A stretch of 64,000 bases of DNA, from contig JAJNDK010000017.1 of NCBI GenBank assembly GCA_021156365.1, positions 1 through 64,000 on the forward strand, read 5' to 3'. Positions 18,874 to 28,019 of the stretch are shown piece by piece (positions within the stretch are counted from its first letter, which is position 1; every line of letters starts with the position of its first letter). The notes under the pieces are model-generated. The model was not told where the DNA came from. It made no database searches and saw nothing but the letters and a program-made list of their open reading frames with translations. This DNA comes from Bacteroidota bacterium (GTDB lineage: Bacteria; Bacteroidota; Bacteroidia; B-17B0; Aurantibacillaceae). A program made the translations under genes and the position numbers.

Positions 18874-18902
18874 AAAGGCTGCCCATTAAGAGCAGCCTTT
18901 TT
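18874..18902 (+). terminator. Intrinsic terminator of the 59-aa peptide gene
   Basis: AAAGGCTGC (18874-18882) pairs perfectly with GCAGCCTTT (18892-18900), followed by TT and preceded by an A run on the plus strand. Confidence 0.85.
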
Positions 18903-19032
18903 CATTGTTACACAATTAACCTCTTATCTGGTAACAACAATTTTAGTCGGGATTGCAGATCTTTCCCGCAAACTTCACTAAATCATTCCCGGTACGAAAT
19001 AGGGGCCTGCCCCCATATTACCAACTATTGAT

Positions 19033-19040
19033 TATATTTG
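19033..19040 (+). promoter_or_regulatory. -7 box of the histidine kinase operon, implying a near-leaderless mRNA
   Basis: TATATTTG matches TAnnTTTG exactly and ends only 4 nt before the ATG at 19045. If used, transcription would begin at or next to the start codon. No good -33 box is seen, so confidence is limited. Confidence 0.35.
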
Positions 19041-19044
19041 CCTT

Positions 19045-21054
19045 ATGAGGACACGAACGGCGTTGGCGGCTTTATTAGTATTCATTTTGGGGCATAGCAC
19101 TATGTTTTCGCAAAAAAAGCCCCGTTCCAAACAGGAAGTGCTGGCAGCGATCAGGAAAGAAAAAGCGGCGCATCCCGAGCCCTCCCCCGCCGATACCGTT
19201 CGGCTTAAGCTGCTGTGCAAGCTCTCTACATTGCCCGAAATGCAAGGCACCGACAGCATGCTGCTGCTTGCGGAAGAAGCCCTGGAGCTGGCGCTGACGA
19301 TACGAACGAGTCCCGGATACGAGGAGCCTGCCATTAAAAAAAACACCGAATACTGGATAGGAGAATGTTACGACCTGGTAGGCGATTACCAGTATGCAAG
19401 GGAAAATTATGCGGCGGCTATTGATCATTACATAGGTGCGCAGACTGTCTGGGCAAAACAGGGCAATGATGAGCATTGGGCAACTTCTACTTCCAAAATA
19501 GGAAGCGTGTATGCAGATCGCGCAGATTATTCAAAAGCGCTTGAGTATCAATTCCAGTCGCTGAAGATGACAGAAAAGCTGGGTCTCGAAAAGAATGTCA
19601 GTGTCAATCTCGGGAATATCGGCATTACCTATGCCTTGCAGGAACAGAATGAAAAAGCGCTCGAATACTTCAATGCATCGCTCAAAATAGCCGAAAAGCT
19701 GGGCAACAAACAAAGTGTTGGGGTGAAGCTGGGCAATATCGGGCTCATCTATTCCAACATGAATGAATTTGAAAAAGCACAGGAATACTATGAGCGCTCG
19801 CTTCAGATAGCAGAAGAAGAAGGTGATGAAGAAGGGGTGGCCACCAAGCTGCTGAATATGGGTGTGGTGTATTACAAAATGGCAGGACAGGTAAAAAGTG
19901 CAGATGAGCCGGGAAGTCCGGATGTACTTAAGCGTTCGGAAACTTACCTGTTGCGCGCGCTGAAGATGTTCGAACAGCAGGACAACCAACAGGCGATCTC
20001 GCAAACACTGCTGCATATCGGTCAGCTGGAACGAAAACAAAAAAAACAAGCGGAAGCAGCGGCTCATCTCAAACAATCGGTTGATATTGCCGAAAAGATC
20101 GGTTCGATGGCCGACGTTCAAAATGCCGCAGAGGAATTATCGGATCTTTATTCGGAAACCGGAAAGCACGAGCTCGCCCTGCGCTATTATAAAAAGTATG
20201 TGGAAGCATACGATAGCATATATAGCGAGGAACATACAGCCCAACAGGTCCGCACCGAAATGAATTACGAGTACGAAAAGGAAACAGCCCTGCAGGCAGC
20301 CGAACACGAAAAAGAAGTGGCATTGCTGGAAGCGGAGCATAAGAACAAGCGCAACGTTGTACTGCTGGCATCGCTGATCGTGTTGGTATTGTTGGTAGCA
20401 GCATTTGTGTATTACAACATCCGCAAGAACCTGCGTGTGAAAGAGGAATATACACGCCAACTGCTCACTGGCCAGGAAAAAGAGCGGCAACGTATCTCAA
20501 AAGAATTACACGATGGTGTGGGACAGCATATCTTATTCCTTCGCAACCAATTGGTGAAGCTGGAAAACGAATCGCTGATCGCTTCTGCCGATGAAACGCT
20601 GGAAGAAGTGCGCAGCATTTCCAAGAACCTTTACCCGAACCAGCTGGAGAAATACGGTCTCATCGCGGCAGTGGATGCCATGATAAAAAAGCTGGGAGAA
20701 TCGTCCGGCATTTTTGCCAGCCACGATCTTGAAGCCTTTAAGCGCGAGCTCAGTGCAGAACAACAGATCAACATCTATCGCCTTATCCAGGAATGCGTGA
20801 CCAACGCTGTTAAGCATGCATCGGCCACCGCGCTTCGTATTACAGCTACCGAAGCAGGCAGGAATATTGAGCTGGTGATACAGGATGATGGAAAAGGCTT
20901 CGACAAACAAAAGCTGAAACAGGCCGCGCAGAAAAGCTTCGGTGTGCTGAACCTGGAAGAGCGTGTTCGTTTGCTCAAAGGAAGATCCGCATTGGAAACC
21001 TCTCCGGGCAATGGAACCAAATGGACTTTTATTATTCCTATACAAGAGACATGA
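19045..21054 (+). CDS. TPR sensor histidine kinase (HisKA_3/HATPase_c)
   Basis: A 669-residue kinase. A signal or anchor segment (MRTRTALAALLVFILGHSTMFSQ) precedes an extracytoplasmic TPR domain (about 90-380, repeated core YSKALEYQFQSLKMTEKLG / KALEYFNASLKIAEKLG). A coiled-coil stretch and one transmembrane helix (about 434-455, VVLLASLIVLVLLVAAFVYY) follow. The cytoplasmic kinase has a HisKA_3 phosphoacceptor (KELHDGVGQHILFLRNQL, His489) and a HATPase domain (IQECVTNAVKHAS, QDDGKGFD). It overlaps the response regulator at 21051 in an ATGA arrangement, so translation is coupled. The signal is unknown; TPR sensors probably read protein-protein contacts. Confidence 0.93.
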   Translation: MRTRTALAALLVFILGHSTMFSQKKPRSKQEVLAAIRKEKAAHPEPSPADTVRLKLLCKLSTLPEMQGTDSMLLLAEEALELALTIRTSPGYEEPAIKKNTEYWIGECYDLVGDYQYARENYAAAIDHYIGAQTVWAKQGNDEHWATSTSKIGSVYADRADYSKALEYQFQSLKMTEKLGLEKNVSVNLGNIGITYALQEQNEKALEYFNASLKIAEKLGNKQSVGVKLGNIGLIYSNMNEFEKAQEYYERSLQIAEEEGDEEGVATKLLNMGVVYYKMAGQVKSADEPGSPDVLKRSETYLLRALKMFEQQDNQQAISQTLLHIGQLERKQKKQAEAAAHLKQSVDIAEKIGSMADVQNAAEELSDLYSETGKHELALRYYKKYVEAYDSIYSEEHTAQQVRTEMNYEYEKETALQAAEHEKEVALLEAEHKNKRNVVLLASLIVLVLLVAAFVYYNIRKNLRVKEEYTRQLLTGQEKERQRISKELHDGVGQHILFLRNQLVKLENESLIASADETLEEVRSISKNLYPNQLEKYGLIAAVDAMIKKLGESSGIFASHDLEAFKRELSAEQQINIYRLIQECVTNAVKHASATALRITATEAGRNIELVIQDDGKGFDKQKLKQAAQKSFGVLNLEERVRLLKGRSALETSPGNGTKWTFIIPIQET

Positions 21055-21689
21055 AAAAACACTCAGCAGTAGTAGCAGATGATCATCCGATCTTTCGCAA
21101 AGGTCTTATTGATATATTAAAGGACCTGGAGGATCTGGAGATCGTGGCCGAAGTATCCGATGGTCTCGAAGCATACAGGCAAATACTTTCACGGCGTCCC
21201 GACCTCGCGATCCTCGATATTGAAATGCCAGGTCTTACGGGTATCGATGTGTGCAGCAAGGTGATGAACGAAAAATCGGACACGAAGTTCATCGTGCTCA
21301 CTATGCACAAGGATCTTGATTTTTTTAATGACGCAATGAATGTGGGCGTACACGGCTACCTGCTGAAAGACAATGCCATCACCGAATTGATACTGTGTAT
21401 AAAAGCCGTATTAAAAGGAGAAAGATTCATCAGCCCCGGTATCGAAAAACAACTGGTGCAGAAAGATAAGGGCGCCGACATGAGCGTGCTGGAAACGCTC
21501 ACCTCTACCGAGCTGATCATCCTGAAGCTGATCGCCGAAAGCAAGACCTCTCCCGAGATCGCCAAACTGCTGTTCATCTCTGCCAAAACCGTTGAGAACC
21601 ACCGCTCCAATATGACCAAGAAGCTAAACCTTGAAGGGAAGAATAATTCTCTGCTGAAATTTGCGATGCAGTACAAGGGGCTGTTGTGA
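21051..21689 (+). CDS. NarL/LuxR-type response regulator
   Basis: A 212-residue regulator starting at ATG 21051 (MKKHSAVVADDHPIFRKG), whose first bases overlap the stop of the kinase gene (ATGA). The receiver domain has the acidic pocket DDH, the phosphoacceptor Asp56 (LAILDIEMPGLTG) and the switch residues VLTMHK and LLKD. The C-terminal LuxR helix-turn-helix is TELIILKLIAESKTSPEIAKLLFISA / KTVENHRSNMTKKL. It is presumably phosphorylated by the adjacent kinase. Targets are unknown; the neighbouring T9SS genes are candidates. Confidence 0.94.
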   Translation: MKKHSAVVADDHPIFRKGLIDILKDLEDLEIVAEVSDGLEAYRQILSRRPDLAILDIEMPGLTGIDVCSKVMNEKSDTKFIVLTMHKDLDFFNDAMNVGVHGYLLKDNAITELILCIKAVLKGERFISPGIEKQLVQKDKGADMSVLETLTSTELIILKLIAESKTSPEIAKLLFISAKTVENHRSNMTKKLNLEGKNNSLLKFAMQYKGLL

Positions 21690-21750
21690 GCTGATCGGGT
21701 TCGATGTCATTTTATGTAAAAATATTGGCTTTTGTAAACTCACAAAAAAT

Positions 21751-21785
21751 AAAAGTCCCTCCGCTAAATGGCGAAGGACTTTTTC
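21751..21785 (+). terminator. Intrinsic terminator of the kinase/regulator operon
   Basis: AAAGTCC (21752-21758) pairs with GGACTTT (21776-21782), with an extra CGC/GCG inner stem, and is followed by TTT. It also has A-rich sequence on its left. Confidence 0.8.
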
Positions 21786-21867
21786 ATTAGCCCCGGTCTT
21801 CACGACCAAATTTCAAACACGATTATGGGGGAATTGTAGTTTTAACTGAATAAAAACATTTCTTATT

Positions 21868-22884
21868 TTATTTCTGAATAATAAATTTCCTATTCAGTGT
21901 TTTCCCATCTTTCAGGATAATTCCTAAATTATAAACTCCACTTTCCAGTCCCGAAACATCGAGCGTTTTTAAGTTATAGCCGGTAAAAACATCATCTGAT
22001 CCTGTTCGTAACACTTCTTTTCCCAGGTTATCGATGACAACAATTTCATACTTCGAGCTTTCAGTCAGGTTCAGATCTAAATTCAGCATTTCTCCGTTAG
22101 AAGGATTCGGATATATATTGAAGGATCTGATAACGGATGGCGTTTCGGAGATGCCTACTGTTATAGTATTCAGCAAAACCAGATCTTTAGTAATGCTGCC
22201 CCCGTAATTGGTGGTGATGTTTTGTAATATGGGGTAGTGATTATTTGGCAAAAACCACCAGTATTCATCTTTTATAATGTTGATTTGGTTTGAAGGACTA
22301 CTGGAGTCTTTGGCCACCGTGTGAACATAAACCCGGAGTACATTTGAAAAGGTGCCGCCGGGTACGGTTAAAGTTCCGTATCCGTCTGCCGTTACCGTAG
22401 CTGTACCTTTGGAAAACTGCTGGGTGCCTGCCGGGCCCTGGGTGCCGCTATAGGTATCCGTGAACGTATTATTGAAGGTAAAAGGATAGCGGATCATATC
22501 CATTGGATTTTGATTTATCAAACTGTATGTTGAGCCCATACCATCATAAATACCATATAACTGTAATGATGTACTGCTTGTTTTATAAACATAGCCACCA
22601 TACGGGCCATTCAACATGACATTTGCATTTGGATATATGGTAGTTACTGATGCGGATGGTGTTGTAACTGTATAGGTAGTATTAAAGGTGGCTGTGTTGA
22701 GTGTAATCGCACCAAAATTCCATACCTGACCGGCTCCCGGATTTCCCTGGGCTACCCAGTTGTAAGAAGTTGTTCCGTTTATTTCTCCGGGTACCATGTT
22801 GGTATTTGCGGGCGTTAATGTCGGTTGGGCAATACTTAGCATAGAAGTAAAAGCAACTCCCGTTAAGAGTAAGTATTTTTTCAT
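21868..22884 (-). CDS. Secreted protein with T9SS type A sorting domain (338 aa)
   Basis: A signal peptide (MKKYLLLTGVAFTSMLSIAQ) is followed by a roughly 230-residue beta-rich domain (YNWVAQGNPGAGQVWNFGAI, DEYWWFLPNNHYPIL). This recurs in Bacteroidota secreted proteins but has no named activity that I recognise. The C-terminal 80 residues are a type A sorting domain (NIYPNPSNGEMLNLDL ... VIDNLGKEVLR ... GVYNLGIILKDGK). It lies 55 bp downstream of the gene at 22940-23773 on the same strand and may be co-transcribed with it. Confidence 0.82.
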   Translation of the reverse strand: MKKYLLLTGVAFTSMLSIAQPTLTPANTNMVPGEINGTTSYNWVAQGNPGAGQVWNFGAITLNTATFNTTYTVTTPSASVTTIYPNANVMLNGPYGGYVYKTSSTSLQLYGIYDGMGSTYSLINQNPMDMIRYPFTFNNTFTDTYSGTQGPAGTQQFSKGTATVTADGYGTLTVPGGTFSNVLRVYVHTVAKDSSSPSNQINIIKDEYWWFLPNNHYPILQNITTNYGGSITKDLVLLNTITVGISETPSVIRSFNIYPNPSNGEMLNLDLNLTESSKYEIVVIDNLGKEVLRTGSDDVFTGYNLKTLDVSGLESGVYNLGIILKDGKTLNRKFIIQK

Positions 22885-22939
22885 TGAATTGGGTTTAATT
22901 GGTTTATATATTGTTATAGATGGTTCCTGTTTTTTATCT

Positions 22940-23773
22940 TTAGTCTTTTCTCTTTCTCATTGGTTTTAAGAGGCTCTTCATGTCCTTATCATCGAGCGGC
23001 TTTTTTACATTATAGCCTTCTCCTCTCGGAACCTCTCGTTGTGTATAAAGCAGGTCTCCTGTTTTAAGATCAATGATCGTTGATCTTATTTCGGCGCCGG
23101 AAATGCTGAAAAATAACAATCCTGTATTGTCCGTGTTTTTTTGTTCTCTTATTAGTTTATTGATCTCGTCAACCGTTAAAAAAGTAACCTTGTTAAAAGA
23201 TCCTGTAAATGATGATTCCGTGAAACGATTCGTTGTAATATTTTCTTTTGGTACAATTATGTTATAGTCTTTCACTTTATCTTTAAACCCGTAATGGAAG
23301 CTGTATTTACTGATACCCCATTCTTCAATTCTTGCCATCTCTGCCGAAAAATTCATAATAAACGCAATTACTTTTACTGATTTTGCATGAAAATTTTCGT
23401 CAACACCGGCCTTAAAACCGGGTGCTTTATAATAATCAAAATCGTAGCTTAAATGTACTTTTGCATCCGGAAATGAAAAGCTGCAGTATGACCATTCAAA
23501 GTCGTTTTTTCCATGTCGTGACTTAGCATCTTTATACCAGAAATTAGCGCTTTCATCATCTTTACCAACATATTGTATAGCAGAGAATTTCCAGTATTTT
23601 TCAAGCGCAAATTTTACCGCTTCATCAAACTCTTTATCAACTCCGGTTTGAACTTTTATGGGCGATTGCCTGATTATTTTAAAAATATCCTTGTAAGTTT
23701 GGATATTCAGTTTCTGTGCGAAAGAGATAGTACTTAAAAGACACAGGGTAATTGCTACAGTTATTTTTTTCAT
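22940..23773 (-). CDS. Secreted hypothetical protein (277 aa)
   Basis: The start is the ATG at 23771-23773 (MKKITVAITLCLLSTISFAQ), a clear signal peptide; the frame upstream adds seven residues without support. The mature protein is soluble, rich in lysine and aromatic residues (EKYWKFSAIQYVG, DAKVHLSYDFDYYKAPGF, LLFFSISGAEIRSTIIDL). It has no sorting domain, so a periplasmic location is likely. I do not recognise a family. Its promoter region is a near copy of that of the FG-GAP gene at 24041 (TACTTTTG box 37 bp before the ATG in each). Confidence 0.7.
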   Translation of the reverse strand: MKKITVAITLCLLSTISFAQKLNIQTYKDIFKIIRQSPIKVQTGVDKEFDEAVKFALEKYWKFSAIQYVGKDDESANFWYKDAKSRHGKNDFEWSYCSFSFPDAKVHLSYDFDYYKAPGFKAGVDENFHAKSVKVIAFIMNFSAEMARIEEWGISKYSFHYGFKDKVKDYNIIVPKENITTNRFTESSFTGSFNKVTFLTVDEINKLIREQKNTDNTGLLFFSISGAEIRSTIIDLKTGDLLYTQREVPRGEGYNVKKPLDDKDMKSLLKPMRKRKD

Positions 23774-23810
23774 TGAATCCGGAATTGTTCTCATTTTTGA
23801 GGTGCAGCAT

Positions 23811-23841
23811 CAAAAGTAGAGAAGTGCTGCCACGAAAACAA
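23811..23841 (-). promoter_or_regulatory. Promoter of the 22940-23773 gene (duplicate of the one at 27304)
   Basis: On the minus strand a -33-like TTGT (23841-23838) and 19 bp precede TACTTTTG (23818-23811), an exact TAnnTTTG box. The ATG is 37 bp downstream. The surrounding 80 bp closely match those at 27304-27384, including the shared AATACGCCGGCC. Confidence 0.6.
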
Positions 23842-23891
23842 TACGCCGGCCGGTGTGTTTTTTTCTACCAAAAAGGGAGTAGTTTGCAGAT

Positions 23892-24011
23892 CTAAGGAAG
23901 CTGGTTTTCGATGACAAATTTCACTAAACCGGCGATATTCCTGACTTCAGCTTTTGCATGCCGTTTTTCCGGAACTAAAAGCTCCGCTACTTCGTAAATA
24001 GCTTCCTGCAT
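23892..24011 (-). pseudogene. Decayed C-terminal tail of a LuxR-type response regulator
   Basis: Read on the minus strand, the end of this stretch gives RNIAGLVKFVIENQLP followed by a stop. The intact regulator at 27384-28019 ends KSIAGLVKFVIETQLA. Just upstream, another frame reads RKNGMQKL where the intact gene has RKNAMQKL, so the copies are joined across a one-base indel. No receiver domain exists upstream before the FG-GAP gene's stop at 24041. The distance from its stop to the downstream TACTTTTG promoter (about 80 bp) is the same as for the intact gene. It is best read as a remnant of a duplicated regulator-promoter block. Confidence 0.8.
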
Positions 24012-24040
24012 TTATAAGGGTTACTAATACTTAATAACGT

Positions 24041-27000
24041 TTATTTTTTAATGATCTGTTTAGTAGTAAGGCTTCCATTATTGCCCTGGACTTTTAACAG
24101 ATATACTCCATTTGCAACATGTGATAAATCAATTTCACATGTACCACTTTTAAAATCCTGATTGTAAACGGTTGTACCTAAAACGCCTGTCACCACTATA
24201 TTCCTGTCACCGGCAATTTCAAGATGAAATAAGCCATTAGAGGGATTCGGATAAACAGTTAACTCATTTGCTGCATTTGAGAGTTGAGAAAGGTTCGTGC
24301 ATAAACTAACGTCTTGTATTACTGTAGTACTATCTGAACATCCGTTCGTATCTGTTCCCACAACCGTGTAAGTTGTTTGAACAGTTGGAGTAACCACGAT
24401 GGTTGCAGCATTTTCATTAGTGCTCCATGTATAGGTGTCAGCTCCGGCTACAGATAATGTAGCCGATTGCCCGGAACAAATTACAGGGTTATCGGAAGAA
24501 GCTATCAGGACCGGCAGCGCATTTACTATAACTAAGCTCACCGCCGTACCTGCACATCCGTTCGTATCTGTTCCTATAACTGTGTAAGTTGTTTGAACAG
24601 TTGGAGTAACCACGATGCTTGCAGCGTTTTCATTCGTGCTCCATGTATAGGTGTCGGCTCCGGTTACAGATAATGTAGCCGATTGCCCGGAACAAATTAC
24701 AGAGTCATCGGAAAAAGTTGTTAAAACCGGCAGCGCATTCACTGCAACTGAGCTCACGGCCGTGTCTTCACATCCATTTGTGTCGGTACCGGTTACAGTA
24801 TAATCAGTGTCTGCTATCGGGCTGACCGTTGCACTGCCACCCGAATAGGAATAGGTAACCGCACCGCCCGGCACCATTACAAACGAAGAACCTGCGCATA
24901 TCGTACCACTTGTTACGGATACGGTTGGTAAAGGATTAACCGTTACGGTGAGAACAGCTGTACCTGAACAGCCTGCAAAAGTAGTTCCTGTTACAGTATA
25001 GGATGTTAAAACCGCAGGATTAACACTTATTGAAGCGCCGGTTGCGCCTGTGCTCCAGCTATAAGTGTCGGCCCCGCTTACTGAAATTGTTGCCGTACTT
25101 CCTTCACAGACAGTATTTGCAGAAGTGGTTATTACAGGAGGGATCCCATTCATTAAAACAGTTACATTATCTTCTTCGGTAGCAACCGCTATATCCGGAT
25201 GGCCGTCGTTATTAAAATCGGCAACGCATCCTCCATAAGGGTAATGGCCTGAAATATAATGTGGCATCAATACAAAAGTACCTGTACCGTTTCCTGCAAA
25301 AATGGATACGTGATCCTCACTATAACCTGTAGCGCCAATATCCGCAAAGTTGTCTCCGTTAAAATCCGCCACGAAAACTGAAAAGGAGGCATTACCAAGA
25401 TAATAAGCCACAGAGGGTGAAAAACCACCGGTTCCGTTTGATAATAAAACATATATATTGGCAGTATTAAGATGGCTAACCACGAGATCACTAAACCCAT
25501 CCATATTAAAATCAGCCGCAGTAACAGATGCCGGTCCTGCCCCAACAGTATAATTTGTTGGTGCCCCAAACGTGCCGGTTCCGCTACCTGATAAAATCGA
25601 TATATCATTCGAATCAAAATTGGTTACAGCCAGATCCGCCACGCCATCATTATTAAAATCCCTGGAAATAACGGCACCCGGGTTGGTACCGGCGGTATAA
25701 TTTGCACCCAGCGTAAAGCTTCCCAGACCATCTCCAAATAAGATCTTTACGCTATTGGGAGTGTAAATGGTTGCCGCTAAATCAATGTTTCCATCCCCGT
25801 TAAAATCAGCAGAAGTGAGCCCCGATGTAGTATTTACTCCTGTAGTATAACTTACCGCGGGGGCAAATGTACCGTTGGAACTTCCCAACAAAACAGATAC
25901 ACTCCCTGAAATCGTAACAGCAAGGTCAGCATTGCCATCCCCGTTAAAATCATCATTAACAATCATGTCCGGATGCAGGCCAACAGTATAGTTTACAGGC
26001 GGAGAAAATCCTCCGGTACCATTTCCAAATATAACCGATATATTACTCGAACCATAATTAGCAACAGCTAAATCGGCATTACCATCCTGGTTAAAATCAG
26101 CAGAGGTTACCGCCTCAGGAGTAGAACCGACCGGGTAACTTAAACCTCCTGTAAAAACACCTGTTCCGCTTCCTTTTAAAACAGATACCATAAAAGTTAA
26201 ATTCAATGTCACTACAATGTCAACATGTCCATCATTAGTATAATCGGCGTTTGAAACAAAAAGCGGGTTTGCACCATACCCATAATTAACGGCCTGCCCA
26301 AAGCTCCCTGTTCCCGTGCCTGATAAAACAGATAAAGTATGTGAGCCTAAATTTGTAACTGCCAGATCCGCTTTTCCATCTTCATTAAAATCATTAATAG
26401 TTATTGACGAAGGATACATGCCTGTCGTATAACTAACGGGTGGTGAAAAAGTACCCGCGGCACTGCCCAGTAAAACGGATACCCCGTTCAATGTGTTATT
26501 AGCAACAACCAGGTCGGCATTACCATCTCCGTTAAAATCGGCTGAGGTGACGGATCCTGGCCTCATGCCCGCGGCGTATGTTACACCGGCCGCAAAAGTT
26601 CCTGAGCCGTTCCCGAATAAAACAGACACGTCATTACTATTATAATTAGCCACTGCCAGATCAGGGTTCGTATCATTATTAAAATCAGCTACCGTTAAGG
26701 ATCTTGGCACCGGACCTACCGGGTAGTTTACGGCAGGTACAAATCCACCGGTCCCATTTCCTATTAATACAGATATATTCCCCGAGCCACTATTGGCAAC
26801 CATCAGGTCTGTGATACCATCGCCGTTAATATCCCTGGTTATTACCATGGCAGGTTGCGAGCCCACGGTATAATTAACAGCAGATGAAAAGGTGCCTGTT
26901 CCGCTTCCAAGAAGTATTGAAACATTATTAGAACCATAGTTAGCAACCGCCAGGTCAGTTTTTCCGTCTCCGTTAAAATCAGAACAAACGATGGAAAATG

Positions 27001-27265
27001 CCGTCGTACCTGCACCATATGTTGCTCCGGGTCCAAAAGTGCCATCGCCGTTTCCTAATAAAATACGCACACCGGCATAGGCTACTGCCAGATCCATATT
27101 TCCATCCGCATTAAAATCGGCAGACGCTGTTGATCTTGGGTTATTGTTAGGAATTGTAGGTGAACTAAGTGTATTTGGAACATTAAAACATATAGCAGGC
27201 GTAGTTTGCGCATACATACTAAAAGGAATTGATGCTATTGCAAACAGTAAACGTAACTTTTTCAT
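24041..27265 (-). CDS. FG-GAP/VCBS repeat secreted protein with T9SS type A domain (1074 aa)
   Basis: A signal peptide (MKKLRLLFAIASIPFSMYAQ) precedes about a dozen FG-GAP-like repeats of roughly 55 residues (residues about 40-710). Their core is DFNGDGKTDLAVANYGSNNV / SILLGSGTGTF, with calcium-binding DxNxDGxxD loops, and they probably form one or two beta-propellers. Four Ig-like modules with SGADTYTWSTNENAAS cores follow (about 715-995). The C-terminal type A sorting domain is LTVYPNPSNGLFHLEI ... GVYLLKVQGNNG. It should be an extracellular, cell-attached protein. It lies downstream of a kinase/regulator pair on the same strand with its own TACTTTTG promoter in between. Confidence 0.92.
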   Translation of the reverse strand: MKKLRLLFAIASIPFSMYAQTTPAICFNVPNTLSSPTIPNNNPRSTASADFNADGNMDLAVAYAGVRILLGNGDGTFGPGATYGAGTTAFSIVCSDFNGDGKTDLAVANYGSNNVSILLGSGTGTFSSAVNYTVGSQPAMVITRDINGDGITDLMVANSGSGNISVLIGNGTGGFVPAVNYPVGPVPRSLTVADFNNDTNPDLAVANYNSNDVSVLFGNGSGTFAAGVTYAAGMRPGSVTSADFNGDGNADLVVANNTLNGVSVLLGSAAGTFSPPVSYTTGMYPSSITINDFNEDGKADLAVTNLGSHTLSVLSGTGTGSFGQAVNYGYGANPLFVSNADYTNDGHVDIVVTLNLTFMVSVLKGSGTGVFTGGLSYPVGSTPEAVTSADFNQDGNADLAVANYGSSNISVIFGNGTGGFSPPVNYTVGLHPDMIVNDDFNGDGNADLAVTISGSVSVLLGSSNGTFAPAVSYTTGVNTTSGLTSADFNGDGNIDLAATIYTPNSVKILFGDGLGSFTLGANYTAGTNPGAVISRDFNNDGVADLAVTNFDSNDISILSGSGTGTFGAPTNYTVGAGPASVTAADFNMDGFSDLVVSHLNTANIYVLLSNGTGGFSPSVAYYLGNASFSVFVADFNGDNFADIGATGYSEDHVSIFAGNGTGTFVLMPHYISGHYPYGGCVADFNNDGHPDIAVATEEDNVTVLMNGIPPVITTSANTVCEGSTATISVSGADTYSWSTGATGASISVNPAVLTSYTVTGTTFAGCSGTAVLTVTVNPLPTVSVTSGTICAGSSFVMVPGGAVTYSYSGGSATVSPIADTDYTVTGTDTNGCEDTAVSSVAVNALPVLTTFSDDSVICSGQSATLSVTGADTYTWSTNENAASIVVTPTVQTTYTVIGTDTNGCAGTAVSLVIVNALPVLIASSDNPVICSGQSATLSVAGADTYTWSTNENAATIVVTPTVQTTYTVVGTDTNGCSDSTTVIQDVSLCTNLSQLSNAANELTVYPNPSNGLFHLEIAGDRNIVVTGVLGTTVYNQDFKSGTCEIDLSHVANGVYLLKVQGNNGSLTTKQIIKK

Positions 27266-27303
27266 GGTTCTTTATTTAAATCTAACCGAGGGTCAGAGCA
27301 TGT

Positions 27304-27333
27304 CAAAAGTAGACAAATTCGCCACGATTCGAA
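27304..27333 (-). promoter_or_regulatory. Promoter of the FG-GAP gene
   Basis: TACTTTTG (27311-27304 on the minus strand) is an exact TAnnTTTG box with a -33-like TTCG 18 bp upstream. The ATG at 27265 is 38 bp downstream. The element sits between the response regulator stop (27384) and the FG-GAP gene, and is duplicated at 23811. Confidence 0.6.
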
Positions 27334-27383
27334 TACGCCGGCCAGTGTAATTTTTCCTACCCTGAGTGGAGTAGTTTATGGGT

Positions 27384-28019
27384 TTAAGCAAGCTGGGTTT
27401 CTATGACAAATTTCACCAGGCCGGCTATACTCTTAATTTCCAGTTTTTGCATTGCGTTTTTCCTGTGGGTGCCCACGGTTAACTCACTCAATGAAAGCTC
27501 GTCCGCAATTTCTTTGCTGGTCATTGATTTTGCAATAAGTTTAATGATCTGTAATTCACGTTTTGTCAGCAAAGAAACCGGATCCGGTGTTTTTTGAGTA
27601 TTTTCTTTGATGATACTATTGGCAACCTGTTTTGAAAAATAGCTTTCACCTGATCTTACGGCGTTTATGGCGCTGATAAGCTCTTCTTTCGATGTATTTT
27701 TTAATACATACCCTTTAACACCGGCCTTAAGCATTTTCGTAATCCGGTTATAGTCATCATACATTGTTAGTGCAATAACCCTGATTTTCGGATACGTTTT
27801 TGTAATGATTTCGGTTGTCTCTATTCCGTTCTGCACATCCATTCCGATATCCATCAAAATAATATCCGGAGTCTCCGTTTTTAATTTCTCAATAACTTCC
27901 TGCCCGCTTAATGCCTGAGCGGTTATACAAATTCCTTGTTCTTCTTTAAGTAATGCTTTGATCCCATCAATAAACATTTGATGGTCGTCAGCGATCATTA
28001 TTTTAACCGGATGTTCCAT
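27384..28019 (-). CDS. NarL/LuxR-type response regulator
   Basis: A 211-residue regulator starting at ATG 28019 (MEHPVKIMIADDHQMF), overlapping the kinase stop by one base (TAATG). The receiver has Asp57 (DIILMDIGMDVQNG), VIALTMYDD and VLKN. The LuxR-type HTH is TKRELQIIKLIAKSMTSKEIADELSLS / ELTVGTHRKNAMQKL. It pairs with the upstream TPR kinase. The FG-GAP secreted gene directly downstream has its own promoter and is a candidate target. A decayed copy of its 3' end is at 23892-24011. Confidence 0.94.
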   Translation of the reverse strand: MEHPVKIMIADDHQMFIDGIKALLKEEQGICITAQALSGQEVIEKLKTETPDIILMDIGMDVQNGIETTEIITKTYPKIRVIALTMYDDYNRITKMLKAGVKGYVLKNTSKEELISAINAVRSGESYFSKQVANSIIKENTQKTPDPVSLLTKRELQIIKLIAKSMTSKEIADELSLSELTVGTHRKNAMQKLEIKSIAGLVKFVIETQLA

